DNA of 48,407 nt from Gemmataceae bacterium. Lineage in GTDB: Bacteria; Planctomycetota; Planctomycetia; Gemmatales; Gemmataceae. Made by a program: the position numbers and the translations under genes. The notes under the pieces were generated by a model that made no database searches, had not been told where the DNA came from, and saw only the letters and a program-made list of their open reading frames with translations. Below, one piece after another: positions 1 through 7,167 of the stretch. Where the stretch lies: assembly GCA_022616435.1 (NCBI GenBank), contig JAKEET010000205.1, forward strand, positions 1 through 48,407, in the 5' to 3' direction. The stretch's first letter is position 1, and every line of letters begins with the position of its first letter.

Positions 1-1822
1 AGGCCCGCTCCAGCCCGCGGACGGCGTCGGCCTTCCGGCTGAACCGGCCGGCGCCGTCGTTGAGGTAGATGACAATCTGCTGTCCTTCCATGCAGATCAG
101 GTCGGGATGGCCGTCCTGGTTGACGTCGCCGACGCCGTGGACGCTGCCTTCTTCGCCCAGCCCCGCCTCACGAGTCGCGTCGGTCCAGCGCAGCGGGCCG
201 GCGCTGCGAAAAATCCTGCGCCGCGCGGGGACGTTGAACTCCGTCTGCCGGGCGATCAGCTCGAGCCGGCCGTCGCCGTCGAGATCGACCGGGATCGCCC
301 CGGCGCAGCGCAGGCCGGCTGGAATGACCGCGCTCGGTGTGGGACTGAAGACGCCCTCGCCCCGACCATCGCCCCGGCCCAAATGAATCGCGATGTCGGT
401 CCTGGTGCCGCTGGTGATGAAATCGACCTTGCCGTCGCGGTTGACGTCGGCCATTGCGCTGGCGCGGATGTCGGGGAACTCGGGCTGCACGAACTCCGCC
501 CGGCGGAATCGCAGGCCGCCGCCGGTCGCGTTGTGGTACAGCGCGGCGCCGTTGTTGTGCCAGGAGATGGCCAGGTCGAGCTTGCCATCTTCATTGAAAT
601 CGAAGGCCTGGCGAACCTGGCCGCCGGGATAGGGAAGGTCGGCGTTGTGCCGGATGCCGCGCGGTATTTCCGGCTGCGGGTCCACGTAGGCGAACCGCCC
701 GCCGACGTTGCGGCCCAGCGCGGCCAGCCCCTCGGCCTGGCCGGCGAGATGAAGATCGAGCTGGCCGTCGCCGTCGATGTCGAGCAGGGTGGCGCCGGTG
801 GGCTGCCAGCCGGGGAAGCGCGCATAGTGCCGGCTGAGCATGGCGCCCAAGCCGGATGCTTGCGTGGCATCGGCGAAGCGGTTGATCGCGGGCACGGCCG
901 GGCCGCCGGCTGCCCGCAATTCGACAGCCGGCAATTCGGTTGCCGGATTGGGCGAGTCCAGCTCACGAGGGGGGACCAGTGAGCCGACCGTCACGCCGAT
1001 GAGGCTCAGCAGCACGGCCGCCGCGCCGAGCAGCTTCGCCTTGCTCGCGCCGGCCGATAGTCCAAAACCCGCCAGGCTGATCGCCTGGGCCGACAGCGTC
1101 GCCGGTGTCTTTCCCGCCGCGAACAGCAGCGCAGCCTTGACGGTGGCCGTCGCCAGCGCCGCCGGCGCGGGGCTCGCCGTCGCGTGCTGGGCCAGCGCCA
1201 TCGCCAGCAGCGCCGCCGAGACCGTCAGGCCGCGCCGCGCCAGCCGGGTGCGCAAGAGCTGTCGGCCGCGCTCCAGCCGCATCTTCAGGGCGCCCAGGGT
1301 CCAGCCGAGCTGCTCGGCAGCCTCGTCGCGCGTGCGGCCCGCCAGGCAGCACAACAGCAATGGGGCGCGGTATTTCTCCGGCAAGCGCTCGAGTTCCTCG
1401 TCCAGAACCATCCGCAAATCGCCCCAGGTGATCTGGTCCTCGGCCGGGGCCGGCCGCGCCGACGGCTGCCCTTCCGCTTGCCGCCGCCGCTCGACCGAGG
1501 CGCGGAGCTTCACCGCCAGGTGATACGCCACCTTGTACAGCCAGCCGGCCAAGGCGTTGCGCTGGCGGATGTGTCGTGCCTTGCGGGCCAGCACCAGGAA
1601 CGTGGCCTGGAAGGCGTCCTCCGCGTCGTGATGGTTGTGCAGCACCCGCCGGCACACGCCCAGGACGAGGGGGCCGTGCCGCTCAACGAGGCGGGCGAAC
1701 GCCGCCCCATCGTGCGCCGCGACAAAGCGCTCGATCAGCTCCGCGTCGAGCCGGCTGGTGTCGGCGGGCGCGGCGAGATGGCGGAGATAGCCTAGCGCGT
1801 GGGACAGAGGTCGGGTTTCCAT
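1..1822 (-). CDS. ECF-type sigma factor fused via a membrane segment to FG-GAP repeats (partial)
   Basis: One open frame runs from the ATG at 1822 to the window edge, 607 codons without a stop, so the 3' end is missing. Residues about 30-105 are sigma region 2 (DAEDAFQATFLVL at 67-79). Residues about 135-195 are region 4, with the helix-turn-helix around DEAAEQLGWTLGALK. A hydrophobic stretch at about 264-283 can cross the membrane. Five calcium-loop FG-GAP/VCBS motifs follow, starting at residues 348 (DIDGDGQLD), 408 (DFNEDGKLD), 459 (DVNRDGKVD), 513 (DLDGDGRLE) and 566 (DVNQDGHPD). The expected role is RNA polymerase recruitment by the N-terminus and ligand or matrix sensing by an exported beta-propeller; that topology is inference. 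No anti-sigma gene is adjacent. ECF factors with long C-terminal extensions are known in planctomycetes. The frame was checked codon by codon across the junction. Confidence 0.9.
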   Translation of the reverse strand, partial: METRPLSHALGYLRHLAAPADTSRLDAELIERFVAAHDGAAFARLVERHGPLVLGVCRRVLHNHHDAEDAFQATFLVLARKARHIRQRNALAGWLYKVAYHLAVKLRASVERRRQAEGQPSARPAPAEDQITWGDLRMVLDEELERLPEKYRAPLLLCCLAGRTRDEAAEQLGWTLGALKMRLERGRQLLRTRLARRGLTVSAALLAMALAQHATASPAPAALATATVKAALLFAAGKTPATLSAQAISLAGFGLSAGASKAKLLGAAAVLLSLIGVTVGSLVPPRELDSPNPATELPAVELRAAGGPAVPAINRFADATQASGLGAMLSRHYARFPGWQPTGATLLDIDGDGQLDLHLAGQAEGLAALGRNVGGRFAYVDPQPEIPRGIRHNADLPYPGGQVRQAFDFNEDGKLDLAISWHNNGAALYHNATGGGLRFRRAEFVQPEFPDIRASAMADVNRDGKVDFITSGTRTDIAIHLGRGDGRGEGVFSPTPSAVIPAGLRCAGAIPVDLDGDGRLELIARQTEFNVPARRRIFRSAGPLRWTDATREAGLGEEGSVHGVGDVNQDGHPDLICMEGQQIVIYLNDGAGRFSRKADAVRGLERA

Positions 1823-1974
1823 CGCCGAGATCTCAGGCGGACACGAATCAAGAAAGGACGAGATCCGTGTGCTGACTGCTTTCCGGTGCAGCCAAAGCCG
1901 AAAGAGGGGGTACTTATCAGTATAGAGGACCGGCCGCCGGGGCGCGGCTCAAGTTTGTTGAGAAATTGGCGATC

Positions 1975-2688
1975 CTACGTACATTGCCACAGGAACCAGC
2001 CGCGCGGCGCCGACGCCGGTCCACTCAGAAAGATGTAGCCGATGCCGTTATCGCCAAACGCCTGGCAGCAATTGGAATCGATCTGCCCCACAAATCGGCT
2101 TTCTGGCGGCGGCTCGGGCCGTTGAATCCAGAACGGCACGCCGCCAAGCCTCGTTTGCTGGGACACCTCGGACCAGTAGCCTTCGTACTCTTTCTCGTCG
2201 TAGCCGTCCGGCACGTCCGGATTGAGGCCAAAGGAGCCGGGATAGGATTCTGGAATCCCGTCTTCCCTTTCGTACCAGCGAACCACGCGCCACGCGGGGT
2301 GGACTTGCTCGCCCAGCCAGCGGTCCAGGCGCCGCTGCGGAAAGGCCTGCGCGAGCGGCGGCAACGTGCACCCCTGGGCAAGTTCCCCTTGCTCGGCGAC
2401 CAAGCAGCAACTGGCGCCTGAGTTCCGGTCCCGTGTCGGACATCGGCTGGAGTCGTCGTTGCACGCGAAAACGAACAGCACCCGGCCTTCGTTCCCCAAG
2501 TCCAAGCGTTCGCGGTGGTGCCGCAGCTGCGCCAGCAAAGATTGCGGACCGCCGCACGAGGCACAGAGCGGCCAACGCTCCGGCGGCAGTCCCCACGGCA
2601 GACCGCCGAATTGATCTTGCAGGGAGGACTGAGCCGGAAGGTCGTCATCGGGCGTCAGTTCGGGTTCGAAGTATTTCACGTCAAGCAC
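1975..2688 (-). CDS. DUF1963 (YwqG-like) protein
   Basis: A 237-residue soluble protein of the DUF1963 family, whose biochemical role is not established. The diagnostic C-terminal half is clear: a GGVPFWIQ segment, a VGQID strand and a GDNGIGYIFL segment, ending near WFLWQ. The N-terminal part carries FGGLPWGLPPERWPLC followed by a CASCGG pair and further cysteines, so a metal site is possible but unproven. The start used is GTG at 2688; no strong ribosome binding site precedes it, so the start is tentative. The gene stands alone between the sigma-fusion gene, 152 bp downstream on the same strand, and the acyl-CoA dehydrogenase gene upstream. No signal peptide or membrane segment was seen. 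Confidence 0.8.
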   Translation of the reverse strand: MLDVKYFEPELTPDDDLPAQSSLQDQFGGLPWGLPPERWPLCASCGGPQSLLAQLRHHRERLDLGNEGRVLFVFACNDDSSRCPTRDRNSGASCCLVAEQGELAQGCTLPPLAQAFPQRRLDRWLGEQVHPAWRVVRWYEREDGIPESYPGSFGLNPDVPDGYDEKEYEGYWSEVSQQTRLGGVPFWIQRPEPPPESRFVGQIDSNCCQAFGDNGIGYIFLSGPASAPRGWFLWQCT

Positions 2689-2742
2689 TCAAAGACATGC
2701 GACGAGCGAGTCAAGCGCCCTCTCTGTTGCATTCAGGGACAC

Positions 2743-3942
2743 TCATTTGAACGCCGCGAAGTCCTTGCCCAAGAGCGCCGCGGCGATCTTCAGCTTCAGG
2801 ATCTCGTCGGTCCCCTCGTAGATCCGGCACACGCGCACGTCCTGGAGGTGGCGGCCGGGACGGTACAGGGTCGACCAGCCGCGGCCGCCGAAGACTTGCA
2901 CGGCGCGATCGGCGGCTTCCCAGGCGGCGTTGGCGGCGAACAGCTTGGCCTGGGCGGCGAGCAGGTCCGCCTTCGCTGGTAGCTCGGCGTTCTGCGGATC
3001 GGCCTGGGCCGCATCCTTCGCGGCCGCCGCTTGCAGCACCAGCGCTTCGGACGCGACTCTCGCCATTTCGATGGCGGCCAGATGCTCCTGCACGAGCTGG
3101 TGCTTGCCGATCGGCTTGCCGTGCTGCACGCGCTCCTGGGCGTAGCGCAGCGACTCGGCCAGGCAATCCTCGATGACGCCGAGGCAACCCGCCGCCACGC
3201 TGAGCCGGCCGCTCACCAAGGTTCCCATCGCGATCCGGAACCCATCTCCCTCCGGGCCGAGCAGGTTGGCGGCCGGGACGGCGAAGTCAGCCAGCTCGAA
3301 CATGCCCGTGTTGGCCGTGGGCATGCCCATCTTGGCGACCAGGTCCTCGCGCGTGCAGCCGGGGGCGTCGAGGTCGGCGATGAAGGCGCTGATTCTCGAT
3401 TGCGCGCTTGATTGCGCGGCCGCTGCCTGTTGGGGTGACGGGTACGCGAACGTCACCACCGTGGTCGCGATGCCGGCGTTCGAGATCAGATACTTGACGC
3501 CGCTGAGCCGGTAGGCGTCGCCGCGCCGTTCGTAGGTCATTTGCATTTCGAGCGGGTTGCTGCCGGCCTCCGGCTCGGTGAGGCCGAAGGCGAGAATCTT
3601 GTCGCCCGTGCAGGACGGGGGCAGGTAGCGGCGTTTCTGGTCGTCGTTGCCCCAGGTCATGATCGGGTATTGACCGATCGAGGTGTGGCCGGAGAAGAAC
3701 GTGCGGACGCCGGTCCCCTCCTGGCCGATGCGGGCCAGCGCCCTGGCGTAGGTGGCCGCATCGGCGCCGCGGCCGCCGTACTCGGCCGGCACGGGCATGC
3801 CCAGCAGGTTGTGCTTCTTCGCCAGGGGAATCAGGCGATCGTTGAAACGGTGCTCGACGTAGCACAGCTCTTCGTACTCGCGCAGCTCCCGGCAGAACGC
3901 GTCGACGTCGGCGAGCAGGCGGCGCTGATCGGCAGGTTGCAT
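2743..3942 (-). CDS. Acyl-CoA dehydrogenase
   Basis: An FAD-dependent acyl-CoA dehydrogenase of 399 residues, the usual length, that introduces the alpha-beta double bond in acyl-CoA thioesters in the cytoplasm. Visible family marks are the flavin/substrate motif FGLTEPEAGSNP, the helical C-terminal domain with QLVQEHLA and VQVFGGRGW, and the C-terminal YEGTDEI with the candidate catalytic Glu at about residue 376. The frame is open further upstream to 4131, but I place the start at the ATG at 3942 because AGGAG lies 5-6 bases before it and the upstream extension has no family similarity. Chain length or branched-chain specificity cannot be told from the sequence. No ETF or thiolase gene is adjacent. 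Confidence 0.93.
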   Translation of the reverse strand: MQPADQRRLLADVDAFCRELREYEELCYVEHRFNDRLIPLAKKHNLLGMPVPAEYGGRGADAATYARALARIGQEGTGVRTFFSGHTSIGQYPIMTWGNDDQKRRYLPPSCTGDKILAFGLTEPEAGSNPLEMQMTYERRGDAYRLSGVKYLISNAGIATTVVTFAYPSPQQAAAAQSSAQSRISAFIADLDAPGCTREDLVAKMGMPTANTGMFELADFAVPAANLLGPEGDGFRIAMGTLVSGRLSVAAGCLGVIEDCLAESLRYAQERVQHGKPIGKHQLVQEHLAAIEMARVASEALVLQAAAAKDAAQADPQNAELPAKADLLAAQAKLFAANAAWEAADRAVQVFGGRGWSTLYRPGRHLQDVRVCRIYEGTDEILKLKIAAALLGKDFAAFK

Positions 3943-4161
3943 GGTGGCTCCTGTGAATCCAGGTTCATGCGCGCCGCTGGCGGCTCGGCGCCCGCCGCAT
4001 CCGGGGGACGGCGCGAACGCTAAGCCGCAAGCGGCCGTGTCGAGCCGCAAAACGGCAGGGTTATGATAGCGGCGGGACAATGCGCTTGCATCGGTCGGCG
4101 GCTCTGGCTTTAGCAAGGTGGCGCTGATCATCGGACAGAATCGGAGTTCTATCCTACGTCA

Positions 4162-5139
4162 TCAAGGCGTCCACGCGAGCGCCCGGACCTCGCCGAATTC
4201 GCGGGCCAGCTTCTCCCAGCTCTTGCCTCGATCCATCGACCGATAGACTTCGCCGCTGACGCTGCCGGCGTAGATCAATTCCGGGTTCGACCGGTGCACA
4301 GCGAAGTTCCAGATCGTGCTGTTGGCATGGCCGGGGAACTTGGCCGGCTGCCACGTCAGACCGGCATCCGTCGAGATGCCGACGATCCCGACGCTGCCCG
4401 GCGGACCATCGCCGTTGCCGAGCAGCACGGTTTGCTTGTCGCCGATGGGCTGGGCCAGCCGGCGGCAATAACTCCAGGGAACGCCGCGCTTCACGTCGAG
4501 CGCCCGCCACGTCCGGCCGTCGTCGGTGCTGCGGTGCAGGTCGGCGTTCGTGGCAGCCAGGAGCACGCGCTGGCCGTTCGCGTCGCGCCAGATCGCCAGG
4601 TCGTGGATGTCCTGCGAGACCAGCCCCGGCCCGGAGTAGCGCTCCCAGGTCGCCCCGCCGTCGGTGCTCTTGTGGATGCCGTCGATCTCGACGCCGGCCC
4701 AGAAGACCCGGGCGTCGTCCGGATCGTCCACCAGCGTGGTGACGCGCGTGTACTGGATGCGCGGGCAGTCCGGGCGGATCGTCGCCCGGCATTCCTGCCA
4801 GGTCCGGCCGGCGTCCTGCGACCGAAAGATGCGCGACGGCCGCGTGCCGGCGAAGATCGTGTCGGGCTGGCGCGGCGGGATCAGGATCGACCAGATTTCC
4901 ATCCCATTCAGCGGCGACTCGACGCGCTGCCAGTCGTCGGCGCCGCTGGTCGAGCGGTACAGGCCGCCTTCCGTGCCGATGTACAGCAAGCGATCGTCGT
5001 GCGGATGGACGGCGATGGCGCGGACGTAGCACTCGACGAAGATGCCGCCGTCCATGGCGCGGGCGAAGGTCTGCCCGCCGTCAAGGCTACGGAACACGCC
5101 TTCGCCGATGGTGCCTGCGTAGATGCGGTGTGGCTGCAT
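4162..5139 (-). CDS. BNR/Asp-box beta-propeller protein (sortilin/VPS10-like)
   Basis: A 325-residue protein made almost wholly of BNR (Asp-box) repeats of the S-x-D-x-G-x-T/S-W type: SLDGGQTF, SQDAGRTW, STDGGATW, STDDGRTW, STDAGLTW and SMDRGKSW. These form a six- or seven-bladed propeller of the sialidase/sortilin fold. The sialidase catalytic residues (FRIP motif and arginine triad) are not apparent, so hydrolase activity should not be assumed. No signal peptide is visible, which suggests a cytoplasmic protein. The ATG at 5139 lies 3 bases after the Trm112-like gene, with AAGGGATGAACC overlapping that gene's end, so translational coupling is likely. Function unknown. Confidence 0.85.
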   Translation of the reverse strand: MQPHRIYAGTIGEGVFRSLDGGQTFARAMDGGIFVECYVRAIAVHPHDDRLLYIGTEGGLYRSTSGADDWQRVESPLNGMEIWSILIPPRQPDTIFAGTRPSRIFRSQDAGRTWQECRATIRPDCPRIQYTRVTTLVDDPDDARVFWAGVEIDGIHKSTDGGATWERYSGPGLVSQDIHDLAIWRDANGQRVLLAATNADLHRSTDDGRTWRALDVKRGVPWSYCRRLAQPIGDKQTVLLGNGDGPPGSVGIVGISTDAGLTWQPAKFPGHANSTIWNFAVHRSNPELIYAGSVSGEVYRSMDRGKSWEKLAREFGEVRALAWTP

Positions 5140-5142
5140 GGT

Positions 5143-5370
5143 TCATCCCTTCGGCGGCGGCTTGGGTTCCTTCTGGCACGGCAGAGAGCTGATGCTGTCG
5201 CAGCCGGGCGGCAGCGTCGCGTCCTCAACCACCATCACCGGGAAGCCGTCCTTGATGTTGAAGCGCAGGCCGCAGCGCTCGCAGGCCAGATGGTCCCCCT
5301 CGAGCACGACCCGAGTCCGGCTCGGATCGAGCGGGCACCGCAGGATTTCCAGAAGCTCTTTGCTTAGCAT
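5143..5370 (-). CDS. Trm112-family zinc-ribbon protein
   Basis: A 75-residue Trm112-like protein. In bacteria such proteins are short and usually of unknown partner; in eukaryotes and archaea Trm112 activates methyltransferases. The core is visible: LLEILRCPLDP, then CERCGLRFNIKDGFPVM, giving Cys-Pro plus CxxC metal-binding positions and the INIRDGIP-like signature. The frame extends upstream to 5457, but the family N-terminus begins at MLSKELLEIL, so the ATG at 5370 is chosen, with a weak GGTGGTG before it. The C-terminus carries an extra proline/lysine tail. It is 83 bases downstream of the aminotransferase and nearly abuts the BNR gene, so the three probably share a transcript. Confidence 0.85.
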   Translation of the reverse strand: MLSKELLEILRCPLDPSRTRVVLEGDHLACERCGLRFNIKDGFPVMVVEDATLPPGCDSISSLPCQKEPKPPPKG

Positions 5371-5453
5371 GATCACCACCCGTGATTCACGGATGCGCGA
5401 CCGGTGGGCGAGCGTCGGGGCGTAGGCGCCTACGCCGCGACGCGCGCCGATGG

Positions 5454-6764
5454 TCACGCCCGGCAGCCCGCGGCGCGCGGCAGCGATCGCCGCGGCAACC
5501 CGACCGCCCGCGCCGCCCGTCCCAATCGCCGGGCCGCTTCACGCAACTCCTCTGGTGTTGCGACGCCAAAGCACAAGCGTGCTTCCATGCACGGCGTGGC
5601 GCCGTTGCCGACGTAGCAGCATTCGCCGGGAACGTAGAGCACGCCTTCTTTGATGCAGGCTTTCATGAACGGGCTCTTGAGTCCCGTGTCCAGGCCCTCG
5701 GGACAGGTTAGCCACACGTACATCCCACCCTCGGGATTCGCGAACCGCATGCCGGTCGAAGCCGGAAACTCTTCGCGCAGGGCGGCCACGAAGATGTCGC
5801 GCTTCCGCCGATAGGCGCCGCGCAGCTCCTCGACGTGGCGGTCATAGACGCCGTTGGCCAGGAGCTGGTCGAGAACATGCTGGTTGAAATTGCTCGAACC
5901 GAAATCGTGGTTCCCCTTGAATCGCAGGAGCGGGCCGACCAGGTCGCGCGGCAGCAGGCCGTAGCCCGTCTTCAAGCCGGGCGATAGCGGCTTCGAGAAC
6001 GTCATGGTCAGGATCACGTGCTGGTTGCCGGCGTCGAGGCTCTTGATGCTGGGCGCGTCGTCGCCCTCGTAACGCAGCTCGCGGTAGGCGGCGTCCTCCA
6101 GGATGAAGATGCGTTGCTGCTTGCTGAAGCGCTGCACGATGTCCAGCAGCTGCCGCCGCCGCTCGCGGCTCAGCGACAAGCCCGACGGGTTCTGGAAATA
6201 GTCCACCGTGTAGACCAGCCGCACCCGGCCCAGCTCGCCGGCCCGCTCAAGCTGCTGAAGCAGCTCGTCCAGCGCGTCGGTGCTCATGCCGTCCTGATCC
6301 ATGGGCACGGCCAGGGTGCGGACGCCGAGGCTGGCCAGGATGCCGTGGTAGACGAAGTACGACGGCGCCTCGGTGATGACGATGTCGCCGGGGTCGAACA
6401 GCAATTCGCCGAGCAGGTAGAGAAGCTGCTGCGAGCCGGTGGTGACGACGACGTCGTCGGGCGTCGCATCCAGATCGCGCCGCGACACATGATCGAGGGC
6501 GAGCAGGTTGGCCAGGATCTTCTCGCGGAGGGGCGCGTAGCCCTGGGTGGTGCCGTATTGCAGGGCCTCCCGGGCGCGCGCCGGGTCGCGGAGGATTTGC
6601 TCCACGGCGCCGCGGACATCATCGGCCGGCAACGAGGCGCCGTCGACCAGGCCGGCGGCGAGGCTGATCAGGCCGGGGTTTCCGACCGCCTGCTCCATGA
6701 AGTAACTGATCGGCGGCTCCGCGGTCTGGCGGGCCCGTTGCGAGAGATGGAATGGCAAGCTCAT
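5454..6764 (-). CDS. PLP-dependent aminotransferase, fold type I (2-aminoadipate/alanine aminotransferase-like)
   Basis: A 436-residue class I/II aminotransferase of the LysN/MocR-core type, transferring an amino group between an amino acid and a 2-oxo acid with pyridoxal phosphate. Visible marks are YGTTQGYAPLREKI near the N-terminus, the cofactor-site strand TTGSQQLLYLL, the conserved asparagine in YFQNPSG, the Asp in FILEDAAY, and the lysine in TFSKPLSPGLKTGYG that would form the Schiff base. No DNA-binding GntR domain is fused. The ATG at 6764 is chosen because the family N-terminus (SLPFHLSQRA) starts there; no Shine-Dalgarno sequence is obvious. The upstream region holds an Ala/Ile-rich leader ORF and a terminator, suggesting transcription attenuation, so alanine or a branched-chain amino acid is a reasonable guess for the product. 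Substrate is not proven. Confidence 0.9.
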   Translation of the reverse strand: MSLPFHLSQRARQTAEPPISYFMEQAVGNPGLISLAAGLVDGASLPADDVRGAVEQILRDPARAREALQYGTTQGYAPLREKILANLLALDHVSRRDLDATPDDVVVTTGSQQLLYLLGELLFDPGDIVITEAPSYFVYHGILASLGVRTLAVPMDQDGMSTDALDELLQQLERAGELGRVRLVYTVDYFQNPSGLSLSRERRRQLLDIVQRFSKQQRIFILEDAAYRELRYEGDDAPSIKSLDAGNQHVILTMTFSKPLSPGLKTGYGLLPRDLVGPLLRFKGNHDFGSSNFNQHVLDQLLANGVYDRHVEELRGAYRRKRDIFVAALREEFPASTGMRFANPEGGMYVWLTCPEGLDTGLKSPFMKACIKEGVLYVPGECCYVGNGATPCMEARLCFGVATPEELREAARRLGRAARAVGLPRRSLPRAAGCRA

Positions 6765-6796
6765 CGAACACCAGGAGTAGAAGACCACAGTCCAAC

Positions 6797-6823
6797 AAAA
6801 AACCCCGGGACCGGCCCGGGGTT
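6797..6823 (-). terminator. Intrinsic terminator of a candidate attenuator
   Basis: On the minus strand AACCCCGGG (6823-6815) and CCCGGGGTT (6809-6801) form a 9-bp GC-rich stem with a 5-base loop, followed by a U tract ending at 6797. It lies 32 bases before the aminotransferase start and 33 bases after the stop of the leader ORF. That is the place of an attenuator, not of a terminator for the oxidoreductase gene, whose stop is about 345 bases upstream. Confidence 0.75.
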
Positions 6824-6848
6824 GCATGATGCTGGTCGATCCATGATT

Positions 6849-6856
6849 CCCCGGGG
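6849..6856 (-). promoter_or_regulatory. Candidate antiterminator strand overlapping the leader ORF end
   Basis: CCCCGGGG directly follows the leader peptide stop codon. Seven of its bases can pair with the 5' arm of the terminator (6815-6821), which would prevent the terminator hairpin. A ribosome terminating at the stop would cover it; a ribosome stalled in the Ala/Ile tract would leave it free. This is inference from base pairing. Confidence 0.55.
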
Positions 6857-7021
6857 TCAGTCTCCAACCGCGACGATAGCGGCGGCCGCGATGGCGGCGG
6901 CCGCGATGGCGGCGGCGGCGGCAATAGCGGCACGGCCAGCGCCGACGGCAAGCCGCGACGCAACCGAACCCGTGATCGCCGACCGCAGCATCATCGCATT
7001 TTCCCGAGAGATCTTGGTCAT
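6857..7021 (-). CDS. Candidate Ala/Ile-rich leader peptide of the aminotransferase
   Basis: A 54-codon ORF, ATG at 7021 and TGA at 6859-6857. Its C-terminal third is a run of alanine broken by isoleucine: residues 31-49 read AAIAAAAAIAAAAIAAAAI, followed by VAVGD and stop. The stop abuts a segment that can pair with the terminator arm downstream. The arrangement (a regulatory-codon tract, a stop at the antiterminator, a terminator, then an amino-acid enzyme gene) is that of trp/his/ilv-type attenuators. The codons would report charged alanyl- or isoleucyl-tRNA. There is no good Shine-Dalgarno sequence. A caution is that the alanine run rests on a GC-rich 15-base near-repeat and could be fortuitous. 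It is too short for family assignment. Confidence 0.6.
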   Translation of the reverse strand: MTKISRENAMMLRSAITGSVASRLAVGAGRAAIAAAAAIAAAAIAAAAIVAVGD

Positions 7022-7083
7022 CCAAATCTACCAGCGAACAGCCTTCCCGGCAAGCGCCGGCGGAAAAATCGTCAGAAACCGTC

Positions 7084-7160
7084 GCCGCTTGCGGCTTAGC
7101 GTTCGCGGCGCGAACCCTCACATCGCGGCGCCTTGCAGCGAGCGCCAAACCGCAAGCGGC
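7084..7160. repeat. Imperfect inverted repeat (GCCGCTTGCGG family)
   Basis: Arms at 7084-7106 and 7138-7160 are complementary in 20 of 23 positions, separated by 31 bases. It lies just after the oxidoreductase stop. A related single arm lies near 4014-4036, and a shorter relative with 11-bp perfect arms lies at 17463-17500. It behaves like a REP-type intergenic element; it is not an obvious terminator, since no U tract follows. Confidence 0.7.
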
Positions 7161-7167
7161 ATGCGGG

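Noticed and set aside
107..982. Plus-strand frame with repeated AVAVDVD-like motifs at the left edge
   Set aside because: The periodicity is the complement of the FG-GAP calcium loops of the minus-strand gene.
955..1000. Possible frameshift between the sigma part and the FG-GAP part
   Set aside because: Codon-by-codon reading from 1822 down to base 2 stays in one frame with no stop, so no shift is needed to explain the fusion.
3943..4131. N-terminal extension of the acyl-CoA dehydrogenase up to 4131
   Set aside because: The extension is not like the family and contains part of an intergenic repeat; the ATG at 3942 has a good ribosome binding site.
6801..6823. Terminator of the oxidoreductase gene
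   Set aside because: It lies about 345 bases past that stop codon and only 32 bases before the aminotransferase start, which fits attenuation better.
6865..6960. GCGGCGGCC repeat read as a simple microsatellite only
   Set aside because: It is repetitive, but the frame gives an uninterrupted Ala/Ile tract ending exactly at a pairing segment, so a leader peptide explains it better. The doubt is kept in the confidence.
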